Assembly: GCA_947040475.1 (NCBI GenBank)
Contig: CAMRBT010000030.1
Location: 1-12,408, forward strand
Direction: 5' to 3'
DNA length: 12,408 nucleotides
Origin: an uncultured Brevinema sp.
GTDB lineage: Bacteria > Spirochaetota > Brevinematia > Brevinematales > Brevinemataceae
Shown: piece after piece, positions 5,264 through 12,408 of the stretch
Numbering within the stretch: position 1 is the stretch's first letter
Layout of the letters: each line of letters begins with the position of its first letter
The notes under the pieces: model-generated
The model's database searches: none
Told to the model about the DNA's origin: nothing
Seen by the model: the letters and a program-made list of their open reading frames with translations, nothing else
Position numbers and translations under genes: made by a program

Positions 5264-7126
5264 TTAGATTTCTTTTTTTAGTGTTCCTATGATTCCTGTT
5301 GTAATTAGTGTCCCTATTACAATAGATAAGATATAAAAACCAACATTCGTAATTAGTGGAAATACAAAAATACCACCATGAGGGGCTGGTAATTGGCATC
5401 CGAAGAACATTGATAAAGCACCAGCTACGGTAGAACCTACAATACAAGCGGGAATGACTATTAGAGGATGACTAGCTGCAAAAGGAATTGCTCCTTCTGT
5501 GATAAAACTAGCACCTAAAGCATAACAAGTTATCCCTGCTTCTTTTTCTGTTTCGTTAAATTTATTTTTGAAGATTGTTGTTGCTAAAGCTAAGGCTAAT
5601 GGTGGTACCATACCTCCAGCCATAACAGCCGCATGGGGGAAATTATTACCAGCAGCGATGGCAGCTATACCAAAAGTAAAGGCAGCTTTATTTATAGGTC
5701 CGCCCATATCTACCGCCATCATTCCACCTAATAAAGCTCCTAATAAAACCATATTAGTACTATTCATAGAATTCAAAAATCCTTCTAAAGCACTATTTAA
5801 CACTACTATGTTTTTTAATAATGGAAATAATCCTAAGCCCATCAATAAGAGTCCAAAGACAGGATATAATAGTACAGGCTTGATACCTTCTAATGATTTA
5901 GGTAATTTAGCAAAAACTTTTTTGAGGATTACAATAGCATAACCACCTAAGAATCCAGCTAATAATCCACCAAGAAATCCACCGCCACTACTTGCAGCCA
6001 AAGAACCACCAACCATTGCGGGCATTAAAGCAGGTCTTTCTGCGATACCAAAGCCTATATAACCAGCTAATACAGGTATCATCAAGGAGAAAGCCCCTTT
6101 TCCACCCAAAGTGTTTAAAAATTCTGCAATAGGATTGTAATCAGCAGCACTCGGATCATGAGCAGTAATACCAAACATAAAGCCTAAAGCTATCAAAATG
6201 CCACCACCCACAACAAAAGGTAACATATAAGAAACCCCTGTCATTAATTGACCATAAACGCCTTTTTTGGTACTAGGATTACTTTGATTGCCTTGTGCTG
6301 ATGATGTGTAAAGAATAGGCAAGCTAGGAGATAATGCTTCTTTAATAATTTGAGAAGCTTCTCTTACCCCTCTTCCAGCACTGGTAGAAAGCATTTTTTT
6401 ACCATTAAATCGGGATAAATCTAAATCTCTATCGGATGCAATAATAACTGCTTTCGCTTGAGAAATTTCTTGTTCTGTTAAAATATTTTTAGGTCCATCA
6501 GAGCCATTTGTTTCTACACGGATAATAATATTTTGTTCTTTTGCTGCCTTTTTTAAAGCATCTGCTGCCATATAAGTATGAGCTATTCCTGTAGGGCAAG
6601 CTGTTACAGCAACAAGGTCAACCACTGATGAGCCTGTTGTAGCAAAATTGCTATTATCATTTTCTAAGGAAAAGACACCTTTATCTAAAAAATTCACAAT
6701 TTCTTGAGGAGTAGCTAAACTTAATAAGCTTTGAATTCCCCCTTCTTCAAGTAGTACCTGGCTAATTTCAGAAATCACTTCTATATGAAGATTGTTATTA
6801 TGTTCTGGAAGTCCTAGCATAATAATTAAAGATACTTCTTCTCCCGTATCGGGATTCCAAACAATAGGATTTTTTAAACGAGCAACTATTATTCCTGCTT
6901 TAGTAATATCTTTTAATTTTGCATGAGGCATAGCCACATGAGTGTCAATAACAGTAGGATCTATATCCTCTCTTTTTTGTAATTCTTTTAGTATTTGTTC
7001 TACAGAACTTGCGTGTCCTTGTTGAACAAAATGTGTTGCAATGTGTTTTAGTACATCATTTTTAGAAGAAAAATCTAAATTTAATAAGATATTATCATTG
7101 TGTATTAAGTTCGTAACTTTATTCAT
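5264..7126 (-). CDS. fruA: Fructose-specific PTS permease, EIIABC fusion
   Basis: This 620-residue inner-membrane permease imports fructose and phosphorylates it at C1, with phosphate from HPr. Domains in order: EIIA at residues 1-150, with phospho-acceptor H68 in M-P-H-A-K and a second conserved H114; a linker ending near 170; EIIB at about 170-265, with the phosphocysteine C177 in A-C-P-T-G-I-A-H-T; a linker; and EIIC at about 289-620, with multiple membrane segments, GGPINKAAFTF (475-485) and ITEGAIPFAASHP (542-554). All catalytic residues are present. I chose the ATG at 7126, not the adjacent ATG at 7129, because it places the GGGAG (7133-7137) six bases away, exactly as in the paralogous gene upstream. 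It is the last gene of the fruK-EIIA-fruA set. A related sugar such as mannose is possible, but the neighbouring fruK supports fructose. Confidence 0.95.
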   Translation of the reverse strand: MNKVTNLIHNDNILLNLDFSSKNDVLKHIATHFVQQGHASSVEQILKELQKREDIDPTVIDTHVAMPHAKLKDITKAGIIVARLKNPIVWNPDTGEEVSLIIMLGLPEHNNNLHIEVISEISQVLLEEGGIQSLLSLATPQEIVNFLDKGVFSLENDNSNFATTGSSVVDLVAVTACPTGIAHTYMAADALKKAAKEQNIIIRVETNGSDGPKNILTEQEISQAKAVIIASDRDLDLSRFNGKKMLSTSAGRGVREASQIIKEALSPSLPILYTSSAQGNQSNPSTKKGVYGQLMTGVSYMLPFVVGGGILIALGFMFGITAHDPSAADYNPIAEFLNTLGGKGAFSLMIPVLAGYIGFGIAERPALMPAMVGGSLAASSGGGFLGGLLAGFLGGYAIVILKKVFAKLPKSLEGIKPVLLYPVFGLLLMGLGLFPLLKNIVVLNSALEGFLNSMNSTNMVLLGALLGGMMAVDMGGPINKAAFTFGIAAIAAGNNFPHAAVMAGGMVPPLALALATTIFKNKFNETEKEAGITCYALGASFITEGAIPFAASHPLIVIPACIVGSTVAGALSMFFGCQLPAPHGGIFVFPLITNVGFYILSIVIGTLITTGIIGTLKKEI

Positions 7127-7157
7127 CATATACTCCCTTATTTTTTTTTAGCTATAA

Positions 7158-7637
7158 TTAGCTATTATCGTTTTCTAAAGAATATACACCCTTATCTAAG
7201 AAATGTACAATTTCTTGAGTCGTACCAAAGTTTAATAATTTTCGTATTCCATCTTCTTCAAGTAACACTTGACTAATTTCGGAGATCACTTCTATATGTA
7301 GATCGTTATGTTGGTCTGTCAGACCTAGCATAATAACCAAAGAAATCTCTTCTTTAGTTTCAAGATCCCAAACTACAGGTTTTACCAAGCGAAGAATTAC
7401 TATTCCTGCGTTGGTGATATCTTTTGATTTTGCATGGGGCATGGCTAGATGAGTATCAATAATAGTCGCTCCCATAGCTTCTCTTTTGTACATTTCAGCC
7501 AGTACTAGTTCTACAGAGCTTGCATGCCCTTGTTCTACAAAATGTGTCGCAATATGTTTTAACACATCATCTTTAGAAGAAAATTCCATATTTAATAAAA
7601 CATTTCTTCTACTTATTAAGTTAGTAACTTTATTCAT
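7158..7637 (-). CDS. Stand-alone fructose-type PTS EIIA protein, paralogue of the FruA EIIA domain
   Basis: This is a 159-residue cytoplasmic EIIA. By hand count about 112 of 159 residues are identical to FruA residues 1-159, with no gaps, and both begin M-N-K-V-T-N-L. The active-site His is kept (H68 in M-P-H-A-K), as is the second His (L-H-I-E-V). It ends at S-L-E-N-D-N-S, the same wording that marks the end of EIIA in FruA. The DNA remains alignable for a few bases past its stop, suggesting the stop arose by a small insertion in a duplicated fruA. The ribosome binding site GGGAG (7644-7648) and its six-base spacing match fruA. It lies 29 bases after fruK and 31 bases before fruA. It probably competes with or backs up the FruA EIIA, or serves another permease; which one is not visible. 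Confidence 0.9.
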   Translation of the reverse strand: MNKVTNLISRRNVLLNMEFSSKDDVLKHIATHFVEQGHASSVELVLAEMYKREAMGATIIDTHLAMPHAKSKDITNAGIVILRLVKPVVWDLETKEEISLVIMLGLTDQHNDLHIEVISEISQVLLEEDGIRKLLNFGTTQEIVHFLDKGVYSLENDNS

Positions 7638-7666
7638 AATTTACTCCCATATTTATTTATTTATTT

Positions 7667-8572
7667 TTATACTAATTCGACTACCACTTTTTTATATAAT
7701 TCATTAGCTGTTTCTAAGCTACAAAGATCATGGGAAAAAGCAGTTCCACTCCCGCAAGCAATAGCATATTTAAAAGATTCTATAGCATCTTGAGTGTCAA
7801 TATAGTGAGAAATAAAGCCAGCTATCATTGAATCTCCAGCACCGACACTACTAATTAAATTTCCTTTTAATCCCTTAGAAAAATAGATAAAATCTTGATA
7901 AAGAAAATAAGCCCCTTCACTACCTAAGGAAATAATTAAGAATTGTATATCATACTCTTTATACATTTTTTGAGCATATACTAAGGCCTCTTGATTGGTA
8001 GTTATAGCACAATCAAAAAACTCACTTAATTCTACTTTATTTGGTTTTAACAAAAAGATATTCGGGCTAATAATAGCTTTTTTTAAAGCTTCTCCTCTGG
8101 TGTCGAGAACTATTTTAGTTTCTGAAGAAACAGTTTGAATTAATTGTAGGTATGTATCTATAGGCAAACTAGATGGTAATGATCCTGATAATACAAGGTA
8201 ATCCATTTTTAGAGATTGTAATTTTTGTTTTAATAAGGTAAGCTCTTCAGGAGAGATATTAGGTGCTACTCCATGAATTTCTGTTTCTGTTTTTAATGTT
8301 TTTATTTTTGTATTAATACGTGTGGTAGCTTGAATGGGAATCTTAATTAAGATATCTTTTGTCAGTGATTGGATATAATCCCCTGTAAATCCTCCTAAAA
8401 AAGCAAGAGCATTACTTGGTTTTTTAAGATTTTTTAAGACATTAGAGACATTGATTCCTTTACCACCAGCGAAATATTCAGAGCCATTAGAGGATAAACT
8501 TTGCCCCTCTGTGAGGATATCTAAGCTAAGATGATAATCCACTGCTGGATTTAATGTAACTGTCGTAATCAT
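7667..8572 (-). CDS. fruK: 1-phosphofructokinase
   Basis: This enzyme phosphorylates fructose-1-phosphate with ATP to fructose-1,6-bisphosphate, linking FruA import to glycolysis. It is a 301-residue PfkB/ribokinase-family protein of normal length. Visible motifs are T-L-N-P-A-V-D at the start (residues 6-12), the sugar-binding G-G-K-G-I-N-V-S block (37-44), L-S-G-S-L-P (128-133), and the ATP-site G-A-G-D-S (244-248) with catalytic D247. The start at 8572 is chosen because the family begins M-I-x-T-V-T-L-N-P; the open frame extends 37 codons upstream through a hairpin and into lptB, which is not credible. A purine-rich AGAGGTGG precedes the ATG. The EIIA gene follows 29 bases downstream. Tagatose-6-phosphate kinase is a related alternative, but the context favours FruK. 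Confidence 0.95.
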   Translation of the reverse strand: MITTVTLNPAVDYHLSLDILTEGQSLSSNGSEYFAGGKGINVSNVLKNLKKPSNALAFLGGFTGDYIQSLTKDILIKIPIQATTRINTKIKTLKTETEIHGVAPNISPEELTLLKQKLQSLKMDYLVLSGSLPSSLPIDTYLQLIQTVSSETKIVLDTRGEALKKAIISPNIFLLKPNKVELSEFFDCAITTNQEALVYAQKMYKEYDIQFLIISLGSEGAYFLYQDFIYFSKGLKGNLISSVGAGDSMIAGFISHYIDTQDAIESFKYAIACGSGTAFSHDLCSLETANELYKKVVVELV

Positions 8573-8592
8573 TTTCCACCTCTTTTTAAATA

Positions 8593-8629
8593 AAAATAGA
8601 TAGATCCTCTTAAAAAATCTATCTATTTT
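8593..8629 (-). terminator. 13-bp hairpin between lptB and fruK: terminator or attenuator
   Basis: Arms 8593-8605 and 8617-8629 (core ATAGATAGAT/ATCTATCTAT) form a perfect 13-bp stem with an 11-base loop. Read in the direction of transcription it follows the lptB stop by about 7 bases and ends in a TTTTT-A-TTT tail, like an intrinsic terminator. Only about 10 bases separate it from the fruK ribosome binding site, leaving no room for a separate fruK promoter downstream. It may end the ctpA-accD-lptB transcript, or control read-through into the fructose genes. Confidence 0.6.
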
Positions 8630-8636
8630 ATTGTTA

Positions 8637-9398
8637 TTAAATTTTGAAATCACTACCAAGATAGGTTCGTCTAGCTTCTTCATTTTCTACAAGATCTTGT
8701 GCTGTACCACTAACAAGAATTTGTCCATCATAACAGATATAAGTCCTATCAACAATCTTTAATGTCTCACGAACATTGTGATCTGTGATAAGAATCCCTA
8801 AGCCCCACTTACTTCTTAATTCTAAAACTAAACGTTGAATATCCGCAATAGCTATTGGATCGATACCTGTAAAAGGCTCATCCATTAATAAAAAACGTGG
8901 TTGTATAGCCAAAATACGAGCAACTTCTGTTCTTCGTTTTTCACCACCAGACAAAGTATAGCCTAATTGTTTTCTAATTTTTTGCAGACCTAAATCTGTC
9001 AATAAGGATTCCACGGTAGCATCTATTTCTTCTTTTTCTAATCCCCGAATTTCGAGTACGGCTTTAATATTATCTTCTACACTCAGCTTACGAAAAATTG
9101 ATAATTCTTGAGGTAGATAGCCTATCCCACGTCTTGCACGCTGATACATACGAAGATGGGTAATATTATCTCCGTCCAACAATACTTCGCCTTCATTAGG
9201 TCTTAACAAACCCACGAGCATACTAAAAGTCGTTGTTTTTCCAGCTCCGTTTGGTCCTAAAAGTCCTACAACTTCTCCAGGTTGAACGTGTATAGAAATA
9301 CCCTTCACGACAAGGCGTTTTCCATAAGATTTTTGAAGATTATTTGCAACCAGTCCAGATAAGATTTGTATCGTTTCGCCACCTTGTGTTATACTCAT
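8637..9398 (-). CDS. lptB: LPS export ABC transporter ATP-binding protein LptB
   Basis: This 253-residue cytoplasmic ATPase powers the LptB2FG complex, which extracts lipopolysaccharide from the inner membrane and pushes it along the Lpt bridge. The complete ABC set is visible: Walker A GPNGAGKTT (48-56), Q-loop Q97 in Y-L-P-Q-E, signature LSGGE (149-153), Walker B F-L-L-M-D-E (169-174) followed by P-F-T-G-I-D-P, and H-loop H207 in I-T-D-H-N-V. The wording around signature and Walker B is LptB-like; a branched-chain amino-acid LivF/LivG is the main alternative and less likely. The N-terminal extension of about 15 residues is slightly longer than usual. It starts two bases after the accD stop, with only a weak GAG as ribosome binding site, suggesting translational coupling. 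The usual lptA/lptC neighbours are absent; accD takes that place. Confidence 0.93.
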   Translation of the reverse strand: MSITQGGETIQILSGLVANNLQKSYGKRLVVKGISIHVQPGEVVGLLGPNGAGKTTTFSMLVGLLRPNEGEVLLDGDNITHLRMYQRARRGIGYLPQELSIFRKLSVEDNIKAVLEIRGLEKEEIDATVESLLTDLGLQKIRKQLGYTLSGGEKRRTEVARILAIQPRFLLMDEPFTGIDPIAIADIQRLVLELRSKWGLGILITDHNVRETLKIVDRTYICYDGQILVSGTAQDLVENEEARRTYLGSDFKI

Positions 9399-9400
9399 AT

Positions 9401-10231
9401 TTAACTCGTATACCCAATTAATTTTGATAAGGTGTCTTTTAGATCTCTTCTATGACTAATGATATCTACAAAACCATGCTCTTGCACAAATTCAGCCCTT
9501 TGAAAACCTTCAGGTAATTTTTGTTTAATCGTTTGAGAAATAACCCTAGGCCCAGCAAAACCTACTAAAGCTTTTGGTTCAGCAACAATAAAATCTCCTA
9601 ACATTGCAAAAGATGCTGATACCCCACCTGTAGTAGGATGTGTAAGTACAGAGATATAAACAAATCCAGCATCACTATGTCTTTTTAGAGCAGCAGAAGT
9701 TTTTGCCATTTGCATTAAGGAAACAATCCCTTCTTGCATTCTAGCACCACCAGAAGCACAAACAATAATCATTGGTGTTTTTTCTTTCGTAGCCAGTTCT
9801 ATCGTTCTGGTGATTTTTTCACCCACAACAGATCCCATACTACCACCCATAAATCCAAAATCCATACAAGCAATATTAACGGGCACTCCATCAAGAGTAC
9901 CTTTTCCTGTTCTCACAGCGTCATTAATATTTTTTTGTTGGCGTGTTGTTTTTAGTTTGTTCTCATAAAAAACTTCCCCATCAAAAAACTCTAAGAAGTC
10001 TCTTGATAGAAGGTCAGCATTAGTTTCAACAAAAGAATTACTATCTAAAATAATATCCATTCTTTCTATTCCCGTTATTCTATCATGATTATCACATTTA
10101 GGACACACTTTATAATTTATGATATATTGGTCCATAGGTGAAGAAGCGGAACATTCCTTACATTTGTAGACATTGCTGTGTTTTTCTATGGTAGTAGCAT
10201 TTTTTTTATTGTTTAGGGTAAACCACGACAT
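9401..10231 (-). CDS. accD: Acetyl-CoA carboxylase carboxyltransferase subunit beta
   Basis: This is the beta half of the carboxyltransferase, which moves CO2 from biotin carrier protein to acetyl-CoA to make malonyl-CoA, the first step of fatty acid synthesis. The 276-residue length is typical. The N-terminal zinc ribbon is intact: C24, C27, C43 and C46 in two C-x2-C pairs. The crotonase-like domain shows the standard block S-G-G-A-R-M-Q-E-G (160-168), followed by the M-Q-M-A-K-T-S-A-A-L helix, then H-P-T-T-G-G-V-S-A-S-F (198-208). GAGGA lies four bases before the ATG (10236-10240). The gene is 16 bases after ctpA and 2 bases before lptB. Its partners AccA, AccB and AccC are not in the window. 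Confidence 0.96.
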   Translation of the reverse strand: MSWFTLNNKKNATTIEKHSNVYKCKECSASSPMDQYIINYKVCPKCDNHDRITGIERMDIILDSNSFVETNADLLSRDFLEFFDGEVFYENKLKTTRQQKNINDAVRTGKGTLDGVPVNIACMDFGFMGGSMGSVVGEKITRTIELATKEKTPMIIVCASGGARMQEGIVSLMQMAKTSAALKRHSDAGFVYISVLTHPTTGGVSASFAMLGDFIVAEPKALVGFAGPRVISQTIKQKLPEGFQRAEFVQEHGFVDIISHRRDLKDTLSKLIGYTS

Positions 10232-10247
10232 ATCTTCCTCGTTAGTA

Positions 10248-11807
10248 TTATTTGTTTGTTTCAGATTTCTTTTTTTGTTCTTCTAACTCTTTTTCTTTTA
10301 ATACTTTTTCTTCTAACACTTTTAACTCTTCTAGTGTTTTAGGAGTGTGGAAATATTGATAATTAGTAGCTACTCTATCATCTGTAGCTACTTCTAAAGC
10401 TTTTACTAATTGCGTATCTAAAGTAAGATTATATATATCATCAGAGGTTGCATGTTGTCTTTGTAAAATAACAAATCCTAAAGTTTCTCTTGTAATATTA
10501 TAGCCATCTTTAACTAAGGTTGCATATAACTGGTCTATTTTTTCTTTTGTTACATTTTGTTTGTTTTCTAGTAAAAAATCTACAATGTAGTTAGTCATTT
10601 GAATTTGGATAACACTTGTTTTTTGAGCATCTGTTAAAGTATCATACCATAAACCCACTTCAACATCCGGTTTAATCCCTATGTTAGCAATGATGTTACC
10701 AGCTGGGGAATAGTATTTTGCAATGGTATATTTAAGTAAAGAACCATCAGAAAGAGGATAAGTTTTTTGTACACAGCCTTTACCAAAAGTGTTTTTACCT
10801 ACAAAGACTGCTCTTCCAGTATCTTTAAGAGCACCTATTAAAATTTCAGATGCGGATGCAGATCCCTGATTTCCTAAAATAGTGAGTGGTATATTTTTAC
10901 TGATTAAGGTATTTCTTGCACTTGCTTTGAATTCAAAATTCTCAGAAGGAACTCTTCCTCTTGTATAAACAACTAAGCCTTCTTCTAAAAGCATATCAGC
11001 TATGTTTGCTACTCCGGATAATAAACCACCAGGATTATTTCTCACATCGAGAATAATACTGTCTGGTGTTTCAGCAAGAGCTTTTTTTAGTACTGTTTCG
11101 AATTCTTTTTCTGTAGGAATTCCAAATTCAATGATTTTGATATAAGCTACTTTTTGATTGTCATGTGGTATTACTGCATATTCTACCGTATCAATATCAA
11201 TTTTAGCACGTTTTAGTGATACTTTAAAAGGTTGTAATATTCCAGGTCTTCCAATAGTAAATTCTACTGCAGTTCCTAATTCACCTCTAATTTTTCCCAC
11301 AGCTTCTAAAGAAGTTAAGCCTGCAGTACTCTCGCCGTTAATTTCAATAATTTGATCGCCTGCTTGTAAGTCAGCCTCTGCTGCTGGTGTTCCTTTAATA
11401 GGAGCGACTACAGTAAGCCAACCATGACGCATTTCTATACGTATACCAACTCCATAAAAAGTTGCATTAAGCCCTGCTGCAAATTCTTCAGCAATCTCTG
11501 GAGATAAAAAATCCGTATAAGGATCTTCTGTTGAAGCTAACATTCCTTTGATAGCACCAGAAAGCAATGTTTTTGCATCTACTTTTTCGGCATCTACATA
11601 TTCATCTTGAAGGATTTTATAAGCTTGTCTAAACATATCATAATAACGAAAGTAATTTTCGTCGATTACTGTATCTTGTCCAAATAAATTCCCACCGACT
11701 TTGTCTTGTTTAAGGTCGTTTACAAAAACCCCTGTAAAAAAAGCAAGTCCCAAAGAAACAACAAAAATTAATCGATTATAAAAGAAAGAGAATTTTTGAT
11801 TTTTCAT
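10248..11807 (-). CDS. ctpA: C-terminal processing peptidase, S41 family
   Basis: This 519-residue protein is an exported or membrane-anchored PDZ protease that cuts at the C-terminal ends of envelope proteins. Residues 11-30 form one hydrophobic segment after a basic N-terminus, a signal anchor or uncleaved signal peptide. The PDZ domain covers about 105-195 (Y-G-V-G-I near 118-122; Q-A-G-D-Q-I near 148-153). The protease core has D-V-R-N-N-P-G-G (254-261), the catalytic Ser318 in G-S-A-S-A-S-E, and Lys343 in T-F-G-K-G, 25 residues later as in E. coli Prc. A C-terminal part beyond about 385 is longer than in short CtpA proteins and ends in a Lys/Glu-rich tail (490-519), probably helical. A strong TGGAGG (11815-11820) sits seven bases before the ATG. 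It is the first gene of the ctpA-accD-lptB set, behind a good promoter. Confidence 0.94.
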   Translation of the reverse strand: MKNQKFSFFYNRLIFVVSLGLAFFTGVFVNDLKQDKVGGNLFGQDTVIDENYFRYYDMFRQAYKILQDEYVDAEKVDAKTLLSGAIKGMLASTEDPYTDFLSPEIAEEFAAGLNATFYGVGIRIEMRHGWLTVVAPIKGTPAAEADLQAGDQIIEINGESTAGLTSLEAVGKIRGELGTAVEFTIGRPGILQPFKVSLKRAKIDIDTVEYAVIPHDNQKVAYIKIIEFGIPTEKEFETVLKKALAETPDSIILDVRNNPGGLLSGVANIADMLLEEGLVVYTRGRVPSENFEFKASARNTLISKNIPLTILGNQGSASASEILIGALKDTGRAVFVGKNTFGKGCVQKTYPLSDGSLLKYTIAKYYSPAGNIIANIGIKPDVEVGLWYDTLTDAQKTSVIQIQMTNYIVDFLLENKQNVTKEKIDQLYATLVKDGYNITRETLGFVILQRQHATSDDIYNLTLDTQLVKALEVATDDRVATNYQYFHTPKTLEELKVLEEKVLKEKELEEQKKKSETNK

Positions 11808-11847
11808 AAAAGAGCCTCCAGGCGATTTAAAATAGTGTATTTCCCAT

Positions 11848-11876
11848 AGTATATCTCAATTTTGAAAAAAAGTCAA
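11848..11876 (-). promoter_or_regulatory. Sigma70 promoter of the ctpA-accD-lptB operon
   Basis: On the minus strand TTGACT (11871-11876) and TATACT (11848-11853) are separated by 17 bases, matching consensus at 5 of 6 positions in each box. Transcription would start about 30-35 bases before the ctpA ATG, a short ordinary leader. The surrounding bases, including an A/T-run in the spacer, suit an active promoter. No other comparable promoter was seen before fruA, so it may serve all six leftward genes. Confidence 0.85.
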
Positions 11877-11920
11877 TTATACCTAAATATTCTTGCTCTT
11901 TTTTAAAATGATAACAGCCC

Positions 11921-11951
11921 TTGATACTAGCTATTTTAATAAATATATGAT
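11921..11951 (+). promoter_or_regulatory. Weak candidate promoter for pgeF
   Basis: TTGATA (11921-11926) is a good -35, but the best -10, TATGAT (11946-11951), lies 19 bases away; a 17-base spacing gives only TATATG. It is divergent from the ctpA promoter, and the two -35 boxes are about 45 bases apart. The AT-rich region offers other -10-like strings (TATTAT at 11951-11956), so the assignment is tentative. Confidence 0.35.
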
Positions 11952-11984
11952 ATTATTTATCTATAAAAAAGATTTGAGGTTAAG

Positions 11985-12408
11985 ATGATAATAGAATATT
12001 TTAAAGAATTTCCTAATATTGTTGCAGGAACCACCACCCATAAATTTGGTAATTGTTCTAACAAACTAATAATCCCCAATACAATCCCACCTTTTCATCA
12101 AAAATTAATAGATCTTTATCAAATGGATTCCCTAACTACTGCTAAACTTATACATACTGATGTTACCTTAAATATTAATAAAGACGATTTATCTCTCAAT
12201 GCTGATGCTTTTATCACAGACCAGGCTAATCAGCTTATTGCTGTTACGACAGCAGATTGTATTCCTGTGTTTTTATATGATCCTACTACTATAAAGATAG
12301 GCATTGTTCATAGTGGTCGTATAGGATTGCAAAAAAAAATTACTGTTAAAAGCATACAAAAAATGACAGAAGATTTTCATATTTCTCTTACAAATCTTCA
12401 AATACAAA
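11985..12408 (+). CDS. pgeF: Laccase-domain protein, PgeF/YfiH family (3'-truncated by the window edge)
   Basis: The frame is open from ATG 11985 (GAGG at 11976-11979) to the window end, giving 141 residues of a family usually about 240-270 long. E. coli YfiH/PgeF removes wrongly built dipeptide from UDP-MurNAc precursors, and relatives act as purine nucleosidases or oxidases. Family motifs are A-D-A-F-I-T (73-78), T-T-A-D-C-I-P-V (88-95) and V-H-S-G (108-111). The three metal-binding residues fit in order and spacing: H57, C92 and H109 (family H, C, H). One oddity is that the very conserved H-A-G-W-R-G-L reads H-S-G-R-I-G-L, so the Trp is lost and Arg is shifted. The first part of the protein is shorter and less conserved than usual. 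The role is inferred from the family only. Confidence 0.88.
   Translation, partial: MIIEYFKEFPNIVAGTTTHKFGNCSNKLIIPNTIPPFHQKLIDLYQMDSLTTAKLIHTDVTLNINKDDLSLNADAFITDQANQLIAVTTADCIPVFLYDPTTIKIGIVHSGRIGLQKKITVKSIQKMTEDFHISLTNLQIQ

Noticed and set aside
5199..5447. An 82-codon minus-strand frame over the fruA end and the terminator
   Set aside because: It is a shadow in another frame of fruA, runs through the terminator hairpin, and has an implausible composition.
5568..5942. A 124-codon plus-strand frame opposite fruA
   Set aside because: It is antisense to the well-conserved EIIC domain, with no ribosome binding site and no family resemblance.
8573..8683. A 37-codon N-terminal extension of FruK
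   Set aside because: It overlaps the lptB end and the hairpin, and FruK proteins begin at M-I-x-T-V-T-L-N-P.

Overview
This is an AT-rich window coding for conserved bacterial functions. It probably comes from the chromosome of a diderm (two-membrane) bacterium, because it encodes LptB, the ATPase that powers lipopolysaccharide export, together with an exported protease and an exported beta-propeller protein. Base composition, a eukaryote-type adenylosuccinate lyase and a bacterial Pth2-type peptidyl-tRNA hydrolase would fit a low-GC spirochaete (Brevinema- or Brachyspira-like), but that lineage guess is inference only. The standard bacterial code is used, and translation starts are mostly ATG preceded by GGAG- or GAGG-type ribosome binding sites.

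Layout, left to right. Bases 1-1356 (+) hold the 3' part of purB, cut by the window edge. Bases 1357-1576 are very AT-rich and contain a plausible promoter. Bases 1577-4078 (+) encode an 833-residue secreted protein of unknown function with kelch/BNR-like propeller repeats at its C-terminal end. Bases 4128-4805 are a compact tRNA operon with a perfect consensus sigma70 promoter, six tRNAs (Pro-UGG, Arg-UCU, His-GUG, Arg-UCG, Leu-UAG, Gly-GCC) and a UUCG-loop terminator. Between tRNA-His and the second tRNA-Arg lies a hairpin containing a degraded copy of the tRNA-His 3' end. Bases 4822-5190 (+) encode Pth2. A shared bidirectional terminator at 5215-5247 ends pth2 and the convergent leftward operon.

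From 11807 down to 5264 everything is on the minus strand. Transcription order is ctpA (S41 protease), accD, lptB, then fruK, a stand-alone fructose-type EIIA and fruA (EIIABC). ctpA has a clear promoter, and ctpA-accD-lptB are spaced like one envelope/lipid operon. A 13-bp hairpin separates lptB from the fructose genes, and no obvious promoter lies between them. FruA takes up and phosphorylates fructose to fructose-1-phosphate, and FruK converts it to fructose-1,6-bisphosphate for glycolysis. The separate EIIA is a close paralogue of the FruA EIIA domain (about 112 of 159 residues identical by hand count).

At the right edge, divergent from ctpA, the 5' part of a pgeF/yfiH laccase-domain gene starts at 11985 and runs off the window.

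I found no convincing new multi-gene system, CRISPR array, insertion sequence or phage segment. The observations most worth a second look are the propeller protein, the duplicated EIIA, the promoterless fructose operon behind a hairpin, and the tRNA-like debris inside the tRNA operon.
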